From contig CAUYLG010071368.1 of assembly GCA_963573385.1 (NCBI GenBank), forward strand, positions 100,435-164,434: 64,000 nucleotides of DNA, in the 5' to 3' direction. Of this stretch, positions 36,565-51,416 are shown piece by piece. Below the pieces are notes generated by a model. That model saw nothing but the letters and a program-made list of their open reading frames with translations. It made no database searches and was not told the DNA's origin. The stretch comes from Cacajao melanocephalus (Eukaryota > Chordata > Mammalia > Primates > Pitheciidae). Both the position numbers and the translations under genes were made by a program. Every line of letters starts with the position of its first letter. Within the stretch, counting starts at the first letter, position 1.

Positions 36565-36725
36565 AGAGCAATGCCCTTTTCATACCACAGACAAAGGACT
36601 AGTTAAACACATATAGTGTAGTATTATACTGTATTTAACTAGTACAGTATTTAACTACAGCATAGTATTATAGTGTATTTAACTAGTCTTTATGTTTGTC
36701 TACGGTATAAAGAGGGCACTGCTCT
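36565..36725 (-). other. Long imperfect hairpin (inverted repeat)
   Basis: Left arm 36565-36595 and right arm 36695-36725 pair over 31 positions with 26 identities. After an uneven bulge (1 and 6 bases), 36597-36610 pairs with 36675-36688 at 13 of 14. All six differences are transitions. In a minus-strand transcript five of them become G-U pairs, leaving one mismatch in 45. The loop repeats 'gtatttaacta' three times. It could be a MITE remnant or a pri-miRNA-like hairpin; I recognise neither a known MITE nor a known miRNA. Confidence 0.75.
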
Positions 36726-36914
36726 TTGTAATGCAAAAGAATTCTCTTTTAAAATAATTTAATGACTAATTAAATTACTTTATGTCATTATTACTATTAC
36801 ATATGATAAATAGTACATAAATTTGGACATCCAAATCTCAATCTTACTAAACAATTACATGGCTCCATTTCTGCAGTTTAGCTTTTTCTAAAGCAAAATA
36901 TGCTATAATAATTA

Positions 36915-37090
36915 TCTATGTTGATATCTTTATACCTTTCAAAGTGCCTTCCCTATATACTGTTTGGTTGAATGTCCCCAAAACTATGAGATATGGACAG
37001 GACAGGAATCACTGTCCTCATTTCATAGATGAAGTTATGGATGTTAGTTATAGAAGTTGCATGAATGATTTATGCAGATACAAAATAGGC
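36915..37090 (-). mobile_element. MIR SINE, antisense, diverged
   Basis: 'cactgtcctcatttcataga', then 'tgaagttatggatgttagtt', fits the cattttacagatgaggaaac region in degraded form. Confidence 0.58.
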
Positions 37091-37345
37091 AAGGGTTCCT
37101 TAGGTAAGATGGCTAGAAAAATGGTTTCTAAATAAATGTAAAATGATCCCAGGATATATAATCTGAATGAGGGAAGAGGGACGTAAGCTAGAATCCTTTT
37201 CTTCTATTGGATTCTACTGGACATCATTCAAGTTCTAACTAAGACCACCATGCTCAGTTTAAATGCCCATCACTTAAAAATGAAGTAAAGATATTTTAAG
37301 GGCATCCAGAAAAAAAAATAAAAATATTTTTCAAAGAATGGAAAA

Positions 37346-37640
37346 TAGGCCAGTCATGGTGGCTCACGCTTATAATCCCAGGGCTTTGGGAGACCGAGGT
37401 GGGTGGATTGCTTGAGCCCAGGAATTTGAGACCAGTCTGTGCAACATGGCAAAACTCCGTCTCTACAAAAAATACAAAAATTAGCTGGGAGTAATAGTGC
37501 ATACCTGAAGTCCAAGCTACTTGGGAGGCTGAGGTGGGAGGATCACTTGAGCCAGGGAGGTCAAGGCTGCAGCGAGCAGTGATGGTGCCACTGCACTCCA
37601 GCCTGGGGAACAGAGTGATGTCCTGTCAAAAAAAAAAAAA
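37346..37640 (+). mobile_element. AluJ, sense, full length
   Basis: 'ggccagtcatggtggctcac' to 'cactccagcctggggaacag' and a 16-A tail. Perfect 13-bp target duplications AAAGAATGGAAAA (37333-37345 and 37641-37653). Confidence 0.96.
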
Positions 37641-37854
37641 AAAGAATGGAAAAGAAAATCTGTGAAGCAGAATGATACAAATAGGAAAATTTAAGGGCAG
37701 TTAAGTGAGATGTAATTTGGCTGAATGTGATTCAACCAACCAGTAATTGTTGTTCACTATATTTTCATGGAACGATAATTTATGGGACCTTAAAAAATCC
37801 TGAAGAGTAAATTATATTGGCTCTCGTTTTAGTTGAGGCATATTTAAGCAAGAG

Positions 37855-38075
37855 GCAGCACTGTCGAAAGAACAGTCTTGGGTTTGAATTTTGCCTTCAG
37901 CACACATCAGCCATCAGGCAAATCTTAATGGCTCAATCTTTCTGAACTTCCATTTTTCCATCTCTTAACTGAGGATGAGAATGCCTTCTCTGCACAGTTG
38001 CTTCAAGGATTGAAGACACTGTATGCAAAGCACCTAGTAAGGTGTCCAGCATGTAGCAGAAACTCAACTGGGCGG
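37855..38075 (+). mobile_element. MIR SINE, sense
   Basis: 'cttgggtttgaattttgcct' (B box), 'ctttctgaacttccattttt', 'gtatgcaaagcacctagtaa' tail. A G-rich run follows at 38073-38090. Confidence 0.82.
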
Positions 38076-38127
38076 GGTGGGGGGGGGCTGTTGTTTTGGG
38101 TGGTGGTGGTTTATATTAATATGAGAT

Positions 38128-38300
38128 CATGTGAGCATTAGACTTGGAGTCAAAGGACCTGCGTTTGTGCCATGCCTCTTCCATTTAGTAATGACATATT
38201 GTTGAAGGTATTTAGACTCATTCATCCTTAATCTCATCACTTGTAAAAAATGAGTATAATTTCCCTTCCTATTTTTGTTTTGAGGTTCCTATGAAATATT
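38128..38300 (+). mobile_element. MIR/MIR3-like SINE, sense
   Basis: 'gacttggagtcaaaggacct', then 'gcgtttgtgccatgcctctt', then 'atcacttgtaaaaaatgagt' in sense order. Head-to-tail with the MIR just upstream. Confidence 0.62.
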
Positions 38301-38479
38301 TATTAAATACAAATGTCATAAAATAGAATATCACTGCCACTAAGTCTTTGAAAACGAATCACCTAGGTTAAAACAGACATGTCACTATACAGTATGTAAG
38401 GTATCACTGTAATGGAAATATGGGGTAGAATGTTATCTATATTTTCAGAAGTCCTGCAAACAACAATAAAAAAGTCTCA

Positions 38480-38638
38480 CATTAGTTGAGCATGGGTGGC
38501 ATGTTCCTATAGCCCAAGCTACTTGAGACGCTGAGACAGGAGGATCTTTTGAGCCCCAAGAGTTAGAGGCCGCAGCGAGCTGTGATTGTGCCCTCCAGCC
38601 TGGGTGCCAGAGTGAGACAAATCTCAAATTAAAACAAG
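38480..38638 (+). mobile_element. Alu right monomer (FRAM or truncated AluJ)
   Basis: 'gttgagcatgggtggcatgt', 'gctacttgagacgctgagac', 'ctccagcctgggtgccagag'. Only the right arm is present. Confidence 0.82.
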
Positions 38639-39953
<1,315 letters not shown>

Positions 39954-40009
39954 ATAATAATTAATTTTAACTGACCATTAGAAATCTCTCTTGGAATGTC
40001 ACTTTCCTT

Positions 40010-40105
40010 TTGGGGTTGTTGTGAAGACAAACTGGATTAATACATGTCGAGTCCTTAGAACTGTGCCTGATAGATGGTATAACTCTGAGAAATGTTATAA
40101 AAGCA
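40010..40105 (+). mobile_element. MIR 3' end, sense
   Basis: 'ggggttgttgtgaagacaaa', 'ccttagaactgtgcctgata' are the sense MIR 3' end. Confidence 0.7.
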
Positions 40106-40114
40106 CCAGCTCTC

Positions 40115-40268
40115 TAGATAATTACAGTGATTCCCATTTTACAGATGAGAGAACTGAGGTACAGAGGAGTCACATCACTCTGCCTAGACTACATAACTTT
40201 TATGTAGAACCAGGATTCAAATCCAGGTCTGTCTTTCAATCCCACAGTCCTAACCACTGTGCTATACA
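40115..40268 (-). mobile_element. MIR SINE, antisense
   Basis: 'cccattttacagatgagaga', 'aggattcaaatccaggtctg' (B-box complement), 'gtcctaaccactgtgctata' (5' end complement). It directly follows a sense MIR tail, giving an inverted pair. Confidence 0.88.
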
Positions 40269-40461
40269 TAGTCATATGCCTGGCTTTGGAGGTGGGAGAA
40301 AGTGAAGGAATATTAGGGGCAGTCATTCACAAGTTAGCAAGAATTAACTCTATCAGATTGTTTTCCTACTGAAAATCAACTGAGCTCAGTCACACTCAGA
40401 AAATGGAAATTTTGATGAGTGAGCAGGACAAGTAGGTTATCTGGAGAAAGATTTGTGGTAA

Positions 40462-41129
<668 letters not shown>

Positions 41130-41330
41130 TGTGTCTCCATGGGCTGGGCACTGGACTAGGTGTCGAGGATATTAAAATAAATAAAGCAAGGTTCCTGCCC
41201 TTGGGCAGCCGGAGCCCTGTGCAGGAGGGAAATGTGTGAGAACTGAGGGACAACGTGGTAAGCGTCATAAGAGAGGTGTGTACGAAGTACTGCAGGAAGC
41301 ACTGAGGAAGGAGACTGGGAAATTGCTTTT
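41130..41330 (-). mobile_element. L2 3' region, antisense
   Basis: 'gggctgggcactggactagg', then 'aggttcctgcccttgggcag', then 'gtaagcgtcataagagaggt' follow antisense L2. Confidence 0.58.
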
Positions 41331-41509
41331 AAATGAACTTTTGGAATCCAACTCCACTGCAAGCAATGTATTAGAAATTACAGGAAGGACGTGCTTACCA
41401 TTTAGTATCGAACGAATTCACGCTTCAACAGGACTTTTGGTTATTTTTTTCCTTGGCAAGCAGTGGTGTCAACACCTGTGTTTTTTCCCAAGAGGTGAGC
41501 GAGAGTGAT

Positions 41510-41655
41510 GATTGCGTGGACTCTGAACTCAGACTGCTCGGGTTTGAATCTAACTTGCACTTACCAGTGAGATGGCCTTTACCTAAGTCTGATTCCTTGT
41601 CTGTAAAACAGGGCCCATGAAAATACCTTATTTCTAGAGCTCCGGGGAGGACTTC
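41510..41655 (+). mobile_element. MIR SINE, sense, 5' half
   Basis: 'gcgtggactctgaactcaga', 'ctgctcgggtttgaatctaa' (B box), 'gattccttgtctgtaaaaca'. Confidence 0.83.
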
Positions 41656-41803
41656 CTCTGGTGACTGACGTGGAGTCCATTTCTCACTCAGATCTGGCTA
41701 TGGTTAACTGAATGATGAAGCAGGAATCCCCAGCTTCAAATAACTTCATGCAGTGGAGCTGTGTTTTGGAGCAATAGTTTTAAGTGATACACAAATGAGC
41801 ATT

Positions 41804-42099
<296 letters not shown>

Positions 42100-42113
42100 A
42101 GATGAGTATTTTT

Positions 42114-43317
42114 AAATTTGCAGAGTGTATATTTATTTTCATATGTTGGAGAAATTTAGAGATATACATATGTATGATCACATCAAACCCTAGATGTCAT
42201 AAATATTGCCGCTTAAAATAAATTTTTCTAAAAAATTACAGAAAATGAATTCACTTAAAGAAAACTAGTAAATAAGAGAAGGGAAAGGGATAGGAGAAAA
42301 AAGACATGGCAGAGATTTGGAAATGCAGCCTCTGATGGCCCCTCTTCGTGTGTTTTCTCATTGCAATGAAATTCAAAACTGTCCTCTGTGACTGAGTAAA
42401 GGCACCATTTTCTAACGCCTGAACTGAAGGGAAAGTGTATCTGAATAGCAGAAGTGAATGTCTTCCGCAGAGTCACGCTTTCTTGGCCCCAATTTCAATC
42501 CTGGTGGAAAAATTTCCTGAAGCCGACGACAGCTGAGCTCCCCGCCTGGAATTCAGATGCTCGGAGGAGGGAAATTATACCCGAGGTCCTGAGGGCTCCT
42601 GGGCGGCTTGTGACGTGCATGACTTGAGAGAGTGGACCTGCCACCTGCCCACCTCCACCCCCCAAGCTGGGGGAGCTTAAGCTGGGGGTGGATTTGGGTC
42701 TGGGGGAGGCAACAGGGAGAAGCCACAAAGAGGGGGCAGAAAAGTAAAGAAAGGAGCAGAAGCACAGACCTGCATCACACCCCGGGTTTCCTGCAAGTTG
42801 TAGGGAGGTTTCTGCGGCACCCAGTTACCTTTATCCCCTTTGTGTAAAAATCACCTCCAGGAAAGTCCCGGTGTCACATGAGCACTGCAGTGGCCTCTGA
42901 AGCCAATGGAATGATCATGCCTAGATGGGGTTTCCCTGGGGTTGGTGTCCCCATTAGGGCTCCTCCTGGCCCTGTGGTGTCACTCCAACTGACCAACCTA
43001 CATGCAGCAAACAGTGTGTTGAAGGCACACAACACTATTCTCTAAGGTCTTTGAAGATGCCCATGAAGTAGAGGGTTAACAGCATGCCAGTGCTATGTTT
43101 TGTGCTCTCTTACTGTGTTGGGGTAAATGTACCCCTTAACTGAGCATCCTGACCTTCCCTCCACCCACCTGCCCACAGTCTTCATTACCTCTGATATGCA
43201 AGGGTCAAGGTGTTAAGCACCTTGTGGGATCCACCCTGAGAGAGAAAGGTGCAGAGAAAAGTGAACTCAAGAGCCCATGGGCAGGGCTTTCAGGTAAATT
43301 ATGTCAGCCTCAAGAAT
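42114..43317. other. No gene; longest unassigned stretch of its type
   Basis: About 1.2 kb with no recognised repeat, GC-moderate in the middle. A small hairpin (ccacccccc...aagct paired with agctgggggtgg) lies at 42655-42691. ORFs of 70-77 codons on both strands lack motifs. Confidence 0.5.
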
Positions 43318-43497
43318 AGGGTTATCAGATAAAATGCAGGACACCCTGTTAAACTGAAATGTTAGGAAACCAACAAATAATTTTTTAGTATAAGAAAGTC
43401 CTTAATACTACATGGGACATACTTAAACTAAAAAAAAGTTCTTGTTTATTTAACATTTCAGTTTGACTGGGTGTCTGTACTTTTCTTTGCTCAATCC
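43318..43497. mobile_element. Palindromic DNA-transposon MITE (MER53-like)
   Basis: About 180 bp built of two long inverted arms: 'agggttatcagat' and 'gcaggacaccctgttaaact' on the left, with 'agtttgactgggtgtctgta' and 'ctcaatcc' on the right as the complement. Almost the whole element is a stem. The family name MER53 is from memory and uncertain. Confidence 0.75.
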
Positions 43498-43524
43498 GGA
43501 AACTCGACTCAAGAACACTCCCCT

Positions 43525-43670
43525 GAAGTTGGCTTTATTACTCCTATTTCAAAGGCAGGGAAAATGAGACTTAGGGAGTCTAAGCAGCTTGCTTGTGAGT
43601 GTTACAGCAGAGACAGGATTTTCAGCCAGACCCACTGATTTTAAAACCAGTGCTGGCTCCACAGCACCAC
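43525..43670 (-). mobile_element. MIR SINE, antisense
   Basis: 'cctatttcaaaggcagggaa', 'aatgagacttagggagtcta', 'agcagagacaggattttcag', 'aaaaccagtgctggctcc' in antisense order. Confidence 0.68.
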
Positions 43671-44548
43671 ACAAGAATCCAAGCCTTAAAGTAAGAGGTT
43701 AGATGGGATGCAAATGAGGGAAAATGAGGCATGCTCTAAGGAATTTGGGGGGATTCCTGGATGCTTTGCTCAGAATGTAGCTGTTCACTCAATGAACAGT
43801 TGGTGGATGTAATTGAATGGAATTATCGCCATGCTTGCTAACTAAGACTGCTCCCCTCCTATGAACAGTCTTAAGAAAAGCCTTGCTTCTCACGCCTAGC
43901 TAAGGTCCCCCTTCAACACTGTACTTCTGCGCTTGGAGGCAGGCACTTCCCCACATGTATAGGCAGTGGTAGATGAGGTCATGGGACATAGCTCCAAGAG
44001 AAGCTTCGAGTCACATTACATTCATTTAACACATGGAGGAAACCCACAAGGGCTGAAGGAACGGGCTGGACCAAGGCGTCAGCCAGGCCTGTCTTGGCAG
44101 GACCACCTTCAAAGCTCAGCGTGTGCAGCCCAGTTGCCTTGTATGAACCAGGCTGCCTTGCCAGACCTTGAATGTCTATCTGCACTTCAGTCAAGTTCTT
44201 TTAGGGGTGCGGAAGCTGTGGTAATAGGGCGAGGGAAGGAGTGTCCTGCTGGAACCCTTTCTTGTCTGAAGATAGGATGAATCAGTAAATGTAAAGTTGC
44301 TGTGAGTCTGGTTTCTTTCCTTCTCAGATTTGTGACACTCTGAGGTTACACACAGGAATCTGGACAGAGTGTGTGCTGTTTCTAGATGTTCATAAGCCTC
44401 CAGGTCCCCAGGGAGAATTACTGTGACTCTGTGCATAGGAGAGCATCTCATCCTCCTCATCTTAAATTCCAGCCTTTCCCTCTAGCCCCTCCCCGGAGGA
44501 GCTGTGAGAGGGTGAAGAGCAGAGTAAGGACCAAGGAAAATGGTACCT
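43671..44548. other. No gene; unassigned
   Basis: About 880 bp without a recognised repeat. A 104-codon plus-strand ORF (43966-44280) faces 71- and 89-codon minus ORFs; none has a motif. Confidence 0.5.
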
Positions 44549-44561
44549 AAAGAAAATGTGA

Positions 44562-44882
44562 GCTGGGCACAGTGGCTCATGCCTGTAATCCCAGCACTTT
44601 GAGAGGCCGAGGCGGGTAGATCACTTGAGGTCAGGAGTTCAAGACAAGGCTGGGTAACATGGTGACACCCCGTCTCTACTAAAAATACGAAAAAATTAGC
44701 CAGGCCTGGTGTTGTGCACCTGTAGTCCCAGCTATTTGGGAGGCTGAGGTGGGAGGATCACTTTAACACAGGAGATGGAGGTTGTAGTGAGCCGAGATTG
44801 CACCACTGCACTCCAACCTGTGCAACAAAGGTGAGACCCTGTCTCAATAAAAAAAGAAAGAAAGAAAGAGAGAGAAAGAAAG

Positions 44883-44922
<40 letters not shown>
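44562..44922 (+). mobile_element. AluS, sense, with (GAAA)n tail
   Basis: 'gctgggcacagtggctcatg' to 'gtgagaccctgtctcaataa', then about 75 bp of (GAAA). Target duplications AAGAAAATGTGA and AAGAAAACATGA. Confidence 0.95.
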
Positions 44923-44929
<7 letters not shown>

Positions 44930-44931
44930 AA
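44850..44931 (+). repeat. (GAAA)n microsatellite
   Basis: Grown from the Alu A-tail; the last 12 or so units are uninterrupted, so length variation between individuals is likely. Confidence 0.96.
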
Positions 44932-44935
44932 ACAT

Positions 44936-45577
44936 GACCCCAAATCCACCATCACTAAGAAAGTCAGCTACCTTCTAATCATTTTATTTTCTGATGATCA
45001 CAGTAATATATACTTATTTTAGAAAAATTGAAAATGTGGAACAGTAAAAATAAAGCAATAAAAACAACCCATAATGCCATCATGCAGGGATATAACCTCT
45101 TCTAAAATTGTAGTATATTTTCTAAGAGTCTCTGCACATGTAATAAACACCATTGCCCTTATACATCTTATGTGACTTTTTTTTTAACCTAACAAATCAC
45201 AAACACTTCCCTCACATCATTAAAGGCTCTGCAAAGAATCTTAATGACTTCGATGGATAGATTGAAAATCGCCACAATTTGTTAGCTACGCTTGCTGAAC
45301 ATTTAGATTGTTTTCGTGCTTTTTTCCTACAGCAGTGAGCATCTCCACAGACATTTATATCAGACCCTTGGCACATGGTGCCCCCATGTTTAGAATCTAA
45401 TACAAAGCGATCTGATCTGACCCAAAGATACGTCTTAAGTTTTCTGTTTTACCATGCTCTGTGAAGAGCGGCGTGGCTTCCAGAGGCCCCAGCAATTGTA
45501 CTAGCTGGAGAACCACTGGACTCAGTTCTAGAACATGGACTCCATGGGCCCTTATCAAATGGAGGGGGCTCCAGTGC
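44936..45577. other. No gene; old AT-rich repeat plus unassigned
   Basis: Positions 44980-45380 ('aacccataatgccatcatgc', 'cacttccctcacatcattaa', 'gaacatttagattgttttcg') look like a familiar old mammalian repeat that I cannot name. The rest is unassigned. Confidence 0.4.
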
Positions 45578-45594
45578 AGAAGTCCCAGGCCCAG

Positions 45595-46698
<1,104 letters not shown>

Positions 46699-46885
46699 GA
46701 GGCCAAGGTGAATTGCTTGAAGCCAGTAGCAAGTCCCTGTCTGTACAAAAAAAAAAAAAAATTGTTTTAATTAGCCAGGTGTGGTGGTGCACTCCTGTGG
46801 TCCCAGCTTCTTGGGAGGCTGAGGTGGGAGGACTACTTGAGCCCAGGAGGCAGAGGTTGCAGTGAGATGAGATCACACCAATGCA
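46699..46885 (+). repeat. Alu segment copied from the AluJ at 45.6 kb
   Basis: Runs from 'gaggccaaggtgaattgctt' to 'gagatcacaccaatgca' and starts and stops inside the Alu. It shares both private deletions and the 'caccaatgca' variant with 45636-45816, about 1.06 kb upstream. No target duplication or A-tail, so not an independent Alu insertion. Confidence 0.9.
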
Positions 46886-46949
46886 ATGAGTCCATTCATG
46901 CGAGTACTTATGTAATGTACTTAGTGTGACTTTAGAAAGTAGAACAATG

Positions 46950-47724
46950 ATCATATGAAAAAATGCTCAGTATCACTGATCATCAGAGAAATGCAGATCA
47001 AAACCACAGTGAGTCACCGTCTCATACCAGTCAGAATGGCTACTATTAAAAAGTCAAAAAATAGCAGATGCTGGCAACGTTGTGAAGAAAAGGGAACAGT
47101 CCATACTCTTAGGGGGAGTGTAAATTAGTTCAACCGTTGTGGAAAGCAGTGTGGTGATTTCTCAAAGGGCTAAAAGCAGAACTGCCCTTTGACTCAGCAA
47201 TACCATTTCTGGGTACATACCCAAAGGAATATATTAATAAATCATTCTATCATAAACACACATGCACACAAATGTTTATTGCAGCACTATTCATAATAGC
47301 AAAGACATGGAATCAACCTAAGTGCCCATTAATTACAGATTTGATAAGGAAAATATGGTACATCTACACCATGGAATATGATGCAGCCATGAAAAGAATG
47401 AGATTCTGTCTTGTGGGAATGTGGATGGAACTGGAGGCAATTTTCCTTAGCAAACTAGCACAGGAACAGAGAACCAAATACTGCATATTCTGACTTATAA
47501 GTGGGAGCTAAATGATGAGAACTCATGGACACAAGGAAAGGAACAACAGACACTTGAGAGTGGAGGGTGGGAGGAAGGAGAGGATTGGGTAAAGTAACTC
47601 TTGGATACTAAGCTTAGTACCTGGGTGACAAAATAATCTGTACAACAAACCCCTGTGACATGAGTTTACCTATATAACAAAACGACACAGGTACCCTTGA
47701 ACCTAAAATAAAGGTTAAAAAGAA
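46950..47724 (+). mobile_element. L1 3' end, sense (primate L1PA/L1PB type)
   Basis: 5'-truncated, about 775 bp. ORF2 end: 'ccgtctcataccagtcagaa', 'caataccatttctgggtaca', 'catggaatatgatgcagcca'. 3' UTR: 'aactcatggacacaaggaaa', 'gacacaggtacccttgaacc'. Target duplications AGAAAGTAGAAC (about 46934) and AGAAAGTAGGAG (about 47725). A 73-codon open piece of ORF2 (47272-47493) is all that reads through. Confidence 0.93.
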
Positions 47725-47748
47725 AGAAAGTAGGAGACCCTGAGGGCT

Positions 47749-48108
47749 TCTCTTAGTCTGTTGGAGCTGTTATAACAAAATACCATAAACTAAGTGTTTA
47801 TAAACAACCAAAAGTTATACCTCATAATTCTGGAGGCTGGAAAGTCTAAAATCAAGATGTCAGCAGATTCGGTGTCTGATGAGGGCCCACTTCCTGGTTC
47901 ATAGATGGTGTCTTCTACCTGTGTCCTCACAAGCTGGAAGGGGTGGGAGGTCTCTCTGGGGCCTCTTTTATGAGGATGCTAATCCCATTCATAAAGGTCC
48001 CACCCTTGTGACTTAATCACCTCCCAAAGGCTTCATCTCCCAATACCTTGGGGATTAAGATTTCAATGCATGAATTTGGGGGGGAACACAAATATTCAAA
48101 CTATGGCA
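47749..48108 (-). mobile_element. MLT1-type LTR, antisense
   Basis: 'tcttagtctgttggagctgt', 'aattctggaggctggaaagt', 'cttaatcacctcccaaaggc', ends 'aatattcaaactatggca'. Eleven-base near-copies 'gaccctgaggg' and 'gaccctaaggg' flank it. Confidence 0.87.
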
Positions 48109-48281
48109 TTGTGACCCTAAGGGTTAAAAGGTAAAATATAGTATGCCCTATCCTCAAATTGCTTATATTATTAATAGTTAAGGAGAATAGATGTGTTCAC
48201 AAATAGTTGTAATAACTAGAAAATGCTACATGGCCATTATGAAGGGCAATGTAGACCAGGGATTTACGTGGGTCAGGAATG

Positions 48282-48559
48282 CAAGGTAATTGAATCATGG
48301 GGGCGGGTCTTTCCCGAGCTGTTCTCGTGATGGTGAAGAAGTCCCGAAAGATCTGATGGTTTTAGAAAGGGCAGTTCCCCTGCACACACCCTCCTGCCTG
48401 CCGCCATGTAAGACGTCCCTTTGCTCTTCCTTTGTCTTCTGCCATGATTGTGAGGCCTCCTTAGCCATGTGGAACTGTGAGTCCATTAAACCTCTTTTCT
48501 TTATAAATTACCCAGACTCAGATATGTCTTTATTGGCCGTGTGAGAACAGACAAATACA
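48282..48559 (+). mobile_element. THE1/MST-type LTR, 5' truncated
   Basis: Starts inside the LTR at 'ggtaattgaatcatgggggc' and ends 'gaacagacaaatacaa'. About 90 bp of the 5' end is absent. Closer to consensus than the LTR at 574-939. Confidence 0.92.
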
Positions 48560-48878
48560 ATGTGTTTTTAATTATTGCTCAGATTTCTCCTCTGATTTTC
48601 CTGAAGCTCTTTTTCACTGTAAGTCTGCGTGACCCATCAAGTATCAGTGCAAGTTTACCTTCAAAGAAGCACATCTAAACAATTAAAGGAAACTTTTAAA
48701 AAATATTTTAATCTCTGATTTACATCTGTCAAAACAAAATTAAAGAAGATCACATGCAGAACACTCCAGCAACACATAACTCCTAAATTCTCCCCTATCT
48801 AACACAACAGCCTTCATCCCTCTCTCTATATCCTAAGGCCACAAAGAATATCCCCTCTCCCTTCCCTTCCCTTCAGTG
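48560..48878. other. No gene; unassigned
   Basis: About 320 bp with nothing recognised. Confidence 0.5.
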
Positions 48879-48892
48879 TCTCAACTTTTTAT

Positions 48893-49183
48893 GTTTTTAT
48901 TTTTTATTTTATTTTATTTCACTGAGATGGAGTCTTGCTCTTTCACCCAGGCTGGAGCATGATCTTGGCTCCCTGCAACCTCCACCTGCTGGGTTCAAGA
49001 ACTTCTCCTGACTCAGCCTCCCGAATATCTGGGACTACAGGCATGTGCCACCATGCCCAGCTAATTTTTTGTATTTTTAGTAGAGATGGTGTTTCACCAG
49101 GCTGGCCAGGCTGGTCTCGGACTCCTGATCTTGTGATCTGTCTGCCTCAGTTTCCTGAAGTGCTGGGGTTATGGGCCGGGTGC
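48893..49183 (-). mobile_element. AluSc/Y-like, antisense
   Basis: (TTTTA) tail, 'gagatggagtcttgctcttt', small deletion at 'gctggagcatgatcttggct', 'ctcctgatcttgtgatctgt', ends 'gttatgggccgggtgc'. Target duplications CTCAACTTTTTAT and TTCAACTTTTAAT. Confidence 0.93.
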
Positions 49184-49767
49184 CTTCAACTTTTAATTAT
49201 AGTCATGTGTCCCTTAACAATGGGGACATGTTCTAAGAAATGCATTGCTAGGCAATTTCATTCGTGTGTGAACATCACAGAGTGTATCTACACAAACCTA
49301 GATTGTACAACCTACAACCCACCTAGGCTATATGGCTCAGTAATAGGCTACACACCAATTTCTAGGCTGCAAACCAGCATAGAGTGTGACTGTACTGAAT
49401 ACTGTAGGCAAATTGAAACACATTGGGAAGCATGTGTGTATCTAAACATAGAACATATACAGTAAAAATATGGTCTAAAAGACAAAAAATGGAATACTTG
49501 CATATGGCACTTACCATGAATGGAGCTCACAGGACTGGAAGTTGCTCTGGGTGAGTGAGTGGTGAGTGAATGAAGGCCTAGGACATTACTGTGCACTACT
49601 GCAGATTTTATAAACGCTGTCACTTAGGCTACACTACATTTATTTAAATGTTTGTTCCTTCGTCAATGATCCATTAGCTTACTGTAGCTTTTTTACATGT
49701 TAAACTGTTGATCTTTTAAAACTTTTTGACTCTTTTTAAATAGCATTTAGCTTAAAACATATACTGT

Positions 49768-50129
<362 letters not shown>

Positions 50130-50133
50130 CTAA

Positions 50134-50467
<334 letters not shown>

Positions 50468-50719
50468 CTACTCTTGGTTAAAAGCAAAGACACACATACA
50501 CATTAACGTAGACCTCCGTGGGGTCAGGATCATCAATATCACTGTCTTCTCCCTCCGCAGCTCATCGCACTGGAAGGTCTTGGGGGGAATGCCATGCATG
50601 GAGCTGTCATCCCCTATGATAACTATACCTTCTTCTGGGCACCTCCTGAAGGATCTGCCTGAGGCTGCTTCACAGTTAACTTTTCTTTGTACATAAGTAG
50701 AAGGAGTACGCTCTAACAT
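50468..50719 (-). pseudogene. Tigger transposase C-terminal relic
   Basis: The minus-strand frame reads an acidic, Ile-rich segment (EEGIVIIGDDSSMHGIPPKT) typical of the C-terminal end of a pogo/Tigger-type DDE transposase, close to the element's stop codon. The DNA-binding domain and the catalytic DDE core are missing, and the frame is cut by the AluJ. It is a dead relic of a DNA transposon, not a host gene. Confidence 0.6.
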
Positions 50720-51028
50720 AACAATAAAAATGTGGTATAGTAAATACAGAAACCAGTAACACAGTCAATTTATTATTATCAAGTATTATGTATTGTACAT
50801 CATTGCATATTGTATGTGTTGATTTTTATAGGACTGGCAGAGCAGAAAGTTTGTTTACACCAGCATCACCAGTCAACAATGCATTACTCATAAACATGTA
50901 AGTAACGCATTGCACTGCCATGTCACTAGGCGATAGGAACTTTTCGGCTCCATTATGATTTTATAGGACCACCCTCATATATGCGGCCCATCATACACAG
51001 AAACTTTGCGATGCGGCGCATGACCATA

Positions 51029-51402
51029 TTCAATTCCTTTTTACGAGGCAGAGAACAGGGTCTTCCTTGAACAGGGTCTTCTTCAGAGCACACGTTCTTG
51101 TTAATAATCGTTCATTCTTGTTAATAACCACCTGTCCCATCACTCACAGACAGGGCTGTCCAATGCCACTGGTAGGGCCTGAAACTGGCACAACTCCCCT
51201 AAAGCCAGTTTGTTGTTCACTCCAGTTCTTTTGATGCTCCCAATTCAGACAACTAGAAAGCAATTTAATCTTTTGCAGTAAAACTGAGATGCTGGAAAAT
51301 CTTTCTAAAACATTTAAGTCTGGTTAGTGGCGGGGTAGGACCTGGCTGATCCCAGCAGCCTTCTTATCAGGACTGATAATAGCCCGTGTGGTCTGTCCTG
51401 TT
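51029..51402. other. No gene; unassigned, with short local repeats
   Basis: 'gaacagggtcttcctt' and 'gaacagggtcttcttc' (51054 and 51070) and 'cgttcttgttaataa' and 'cattcttgttaataa' (51091 and 51112) are small local duplications. Nothing else recognised. Confidence 0.5.
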
Positions 51403-51416
51403 AAAGAAAAAATGTA

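Noticed and set aside
47272..47493. 73-codon ORF with reverse-transcriptase-like context
   Set aside because: It is a short open piece of L1 ORF2 C terminus in a 5'-truncated copy, not a gene.
48935..49465. 176-codon plus-strand ORF
   Set aside because: Runs through an antisense Alu into a Tigger terminal region; the protein begins with the usual Alu-derived pattern.
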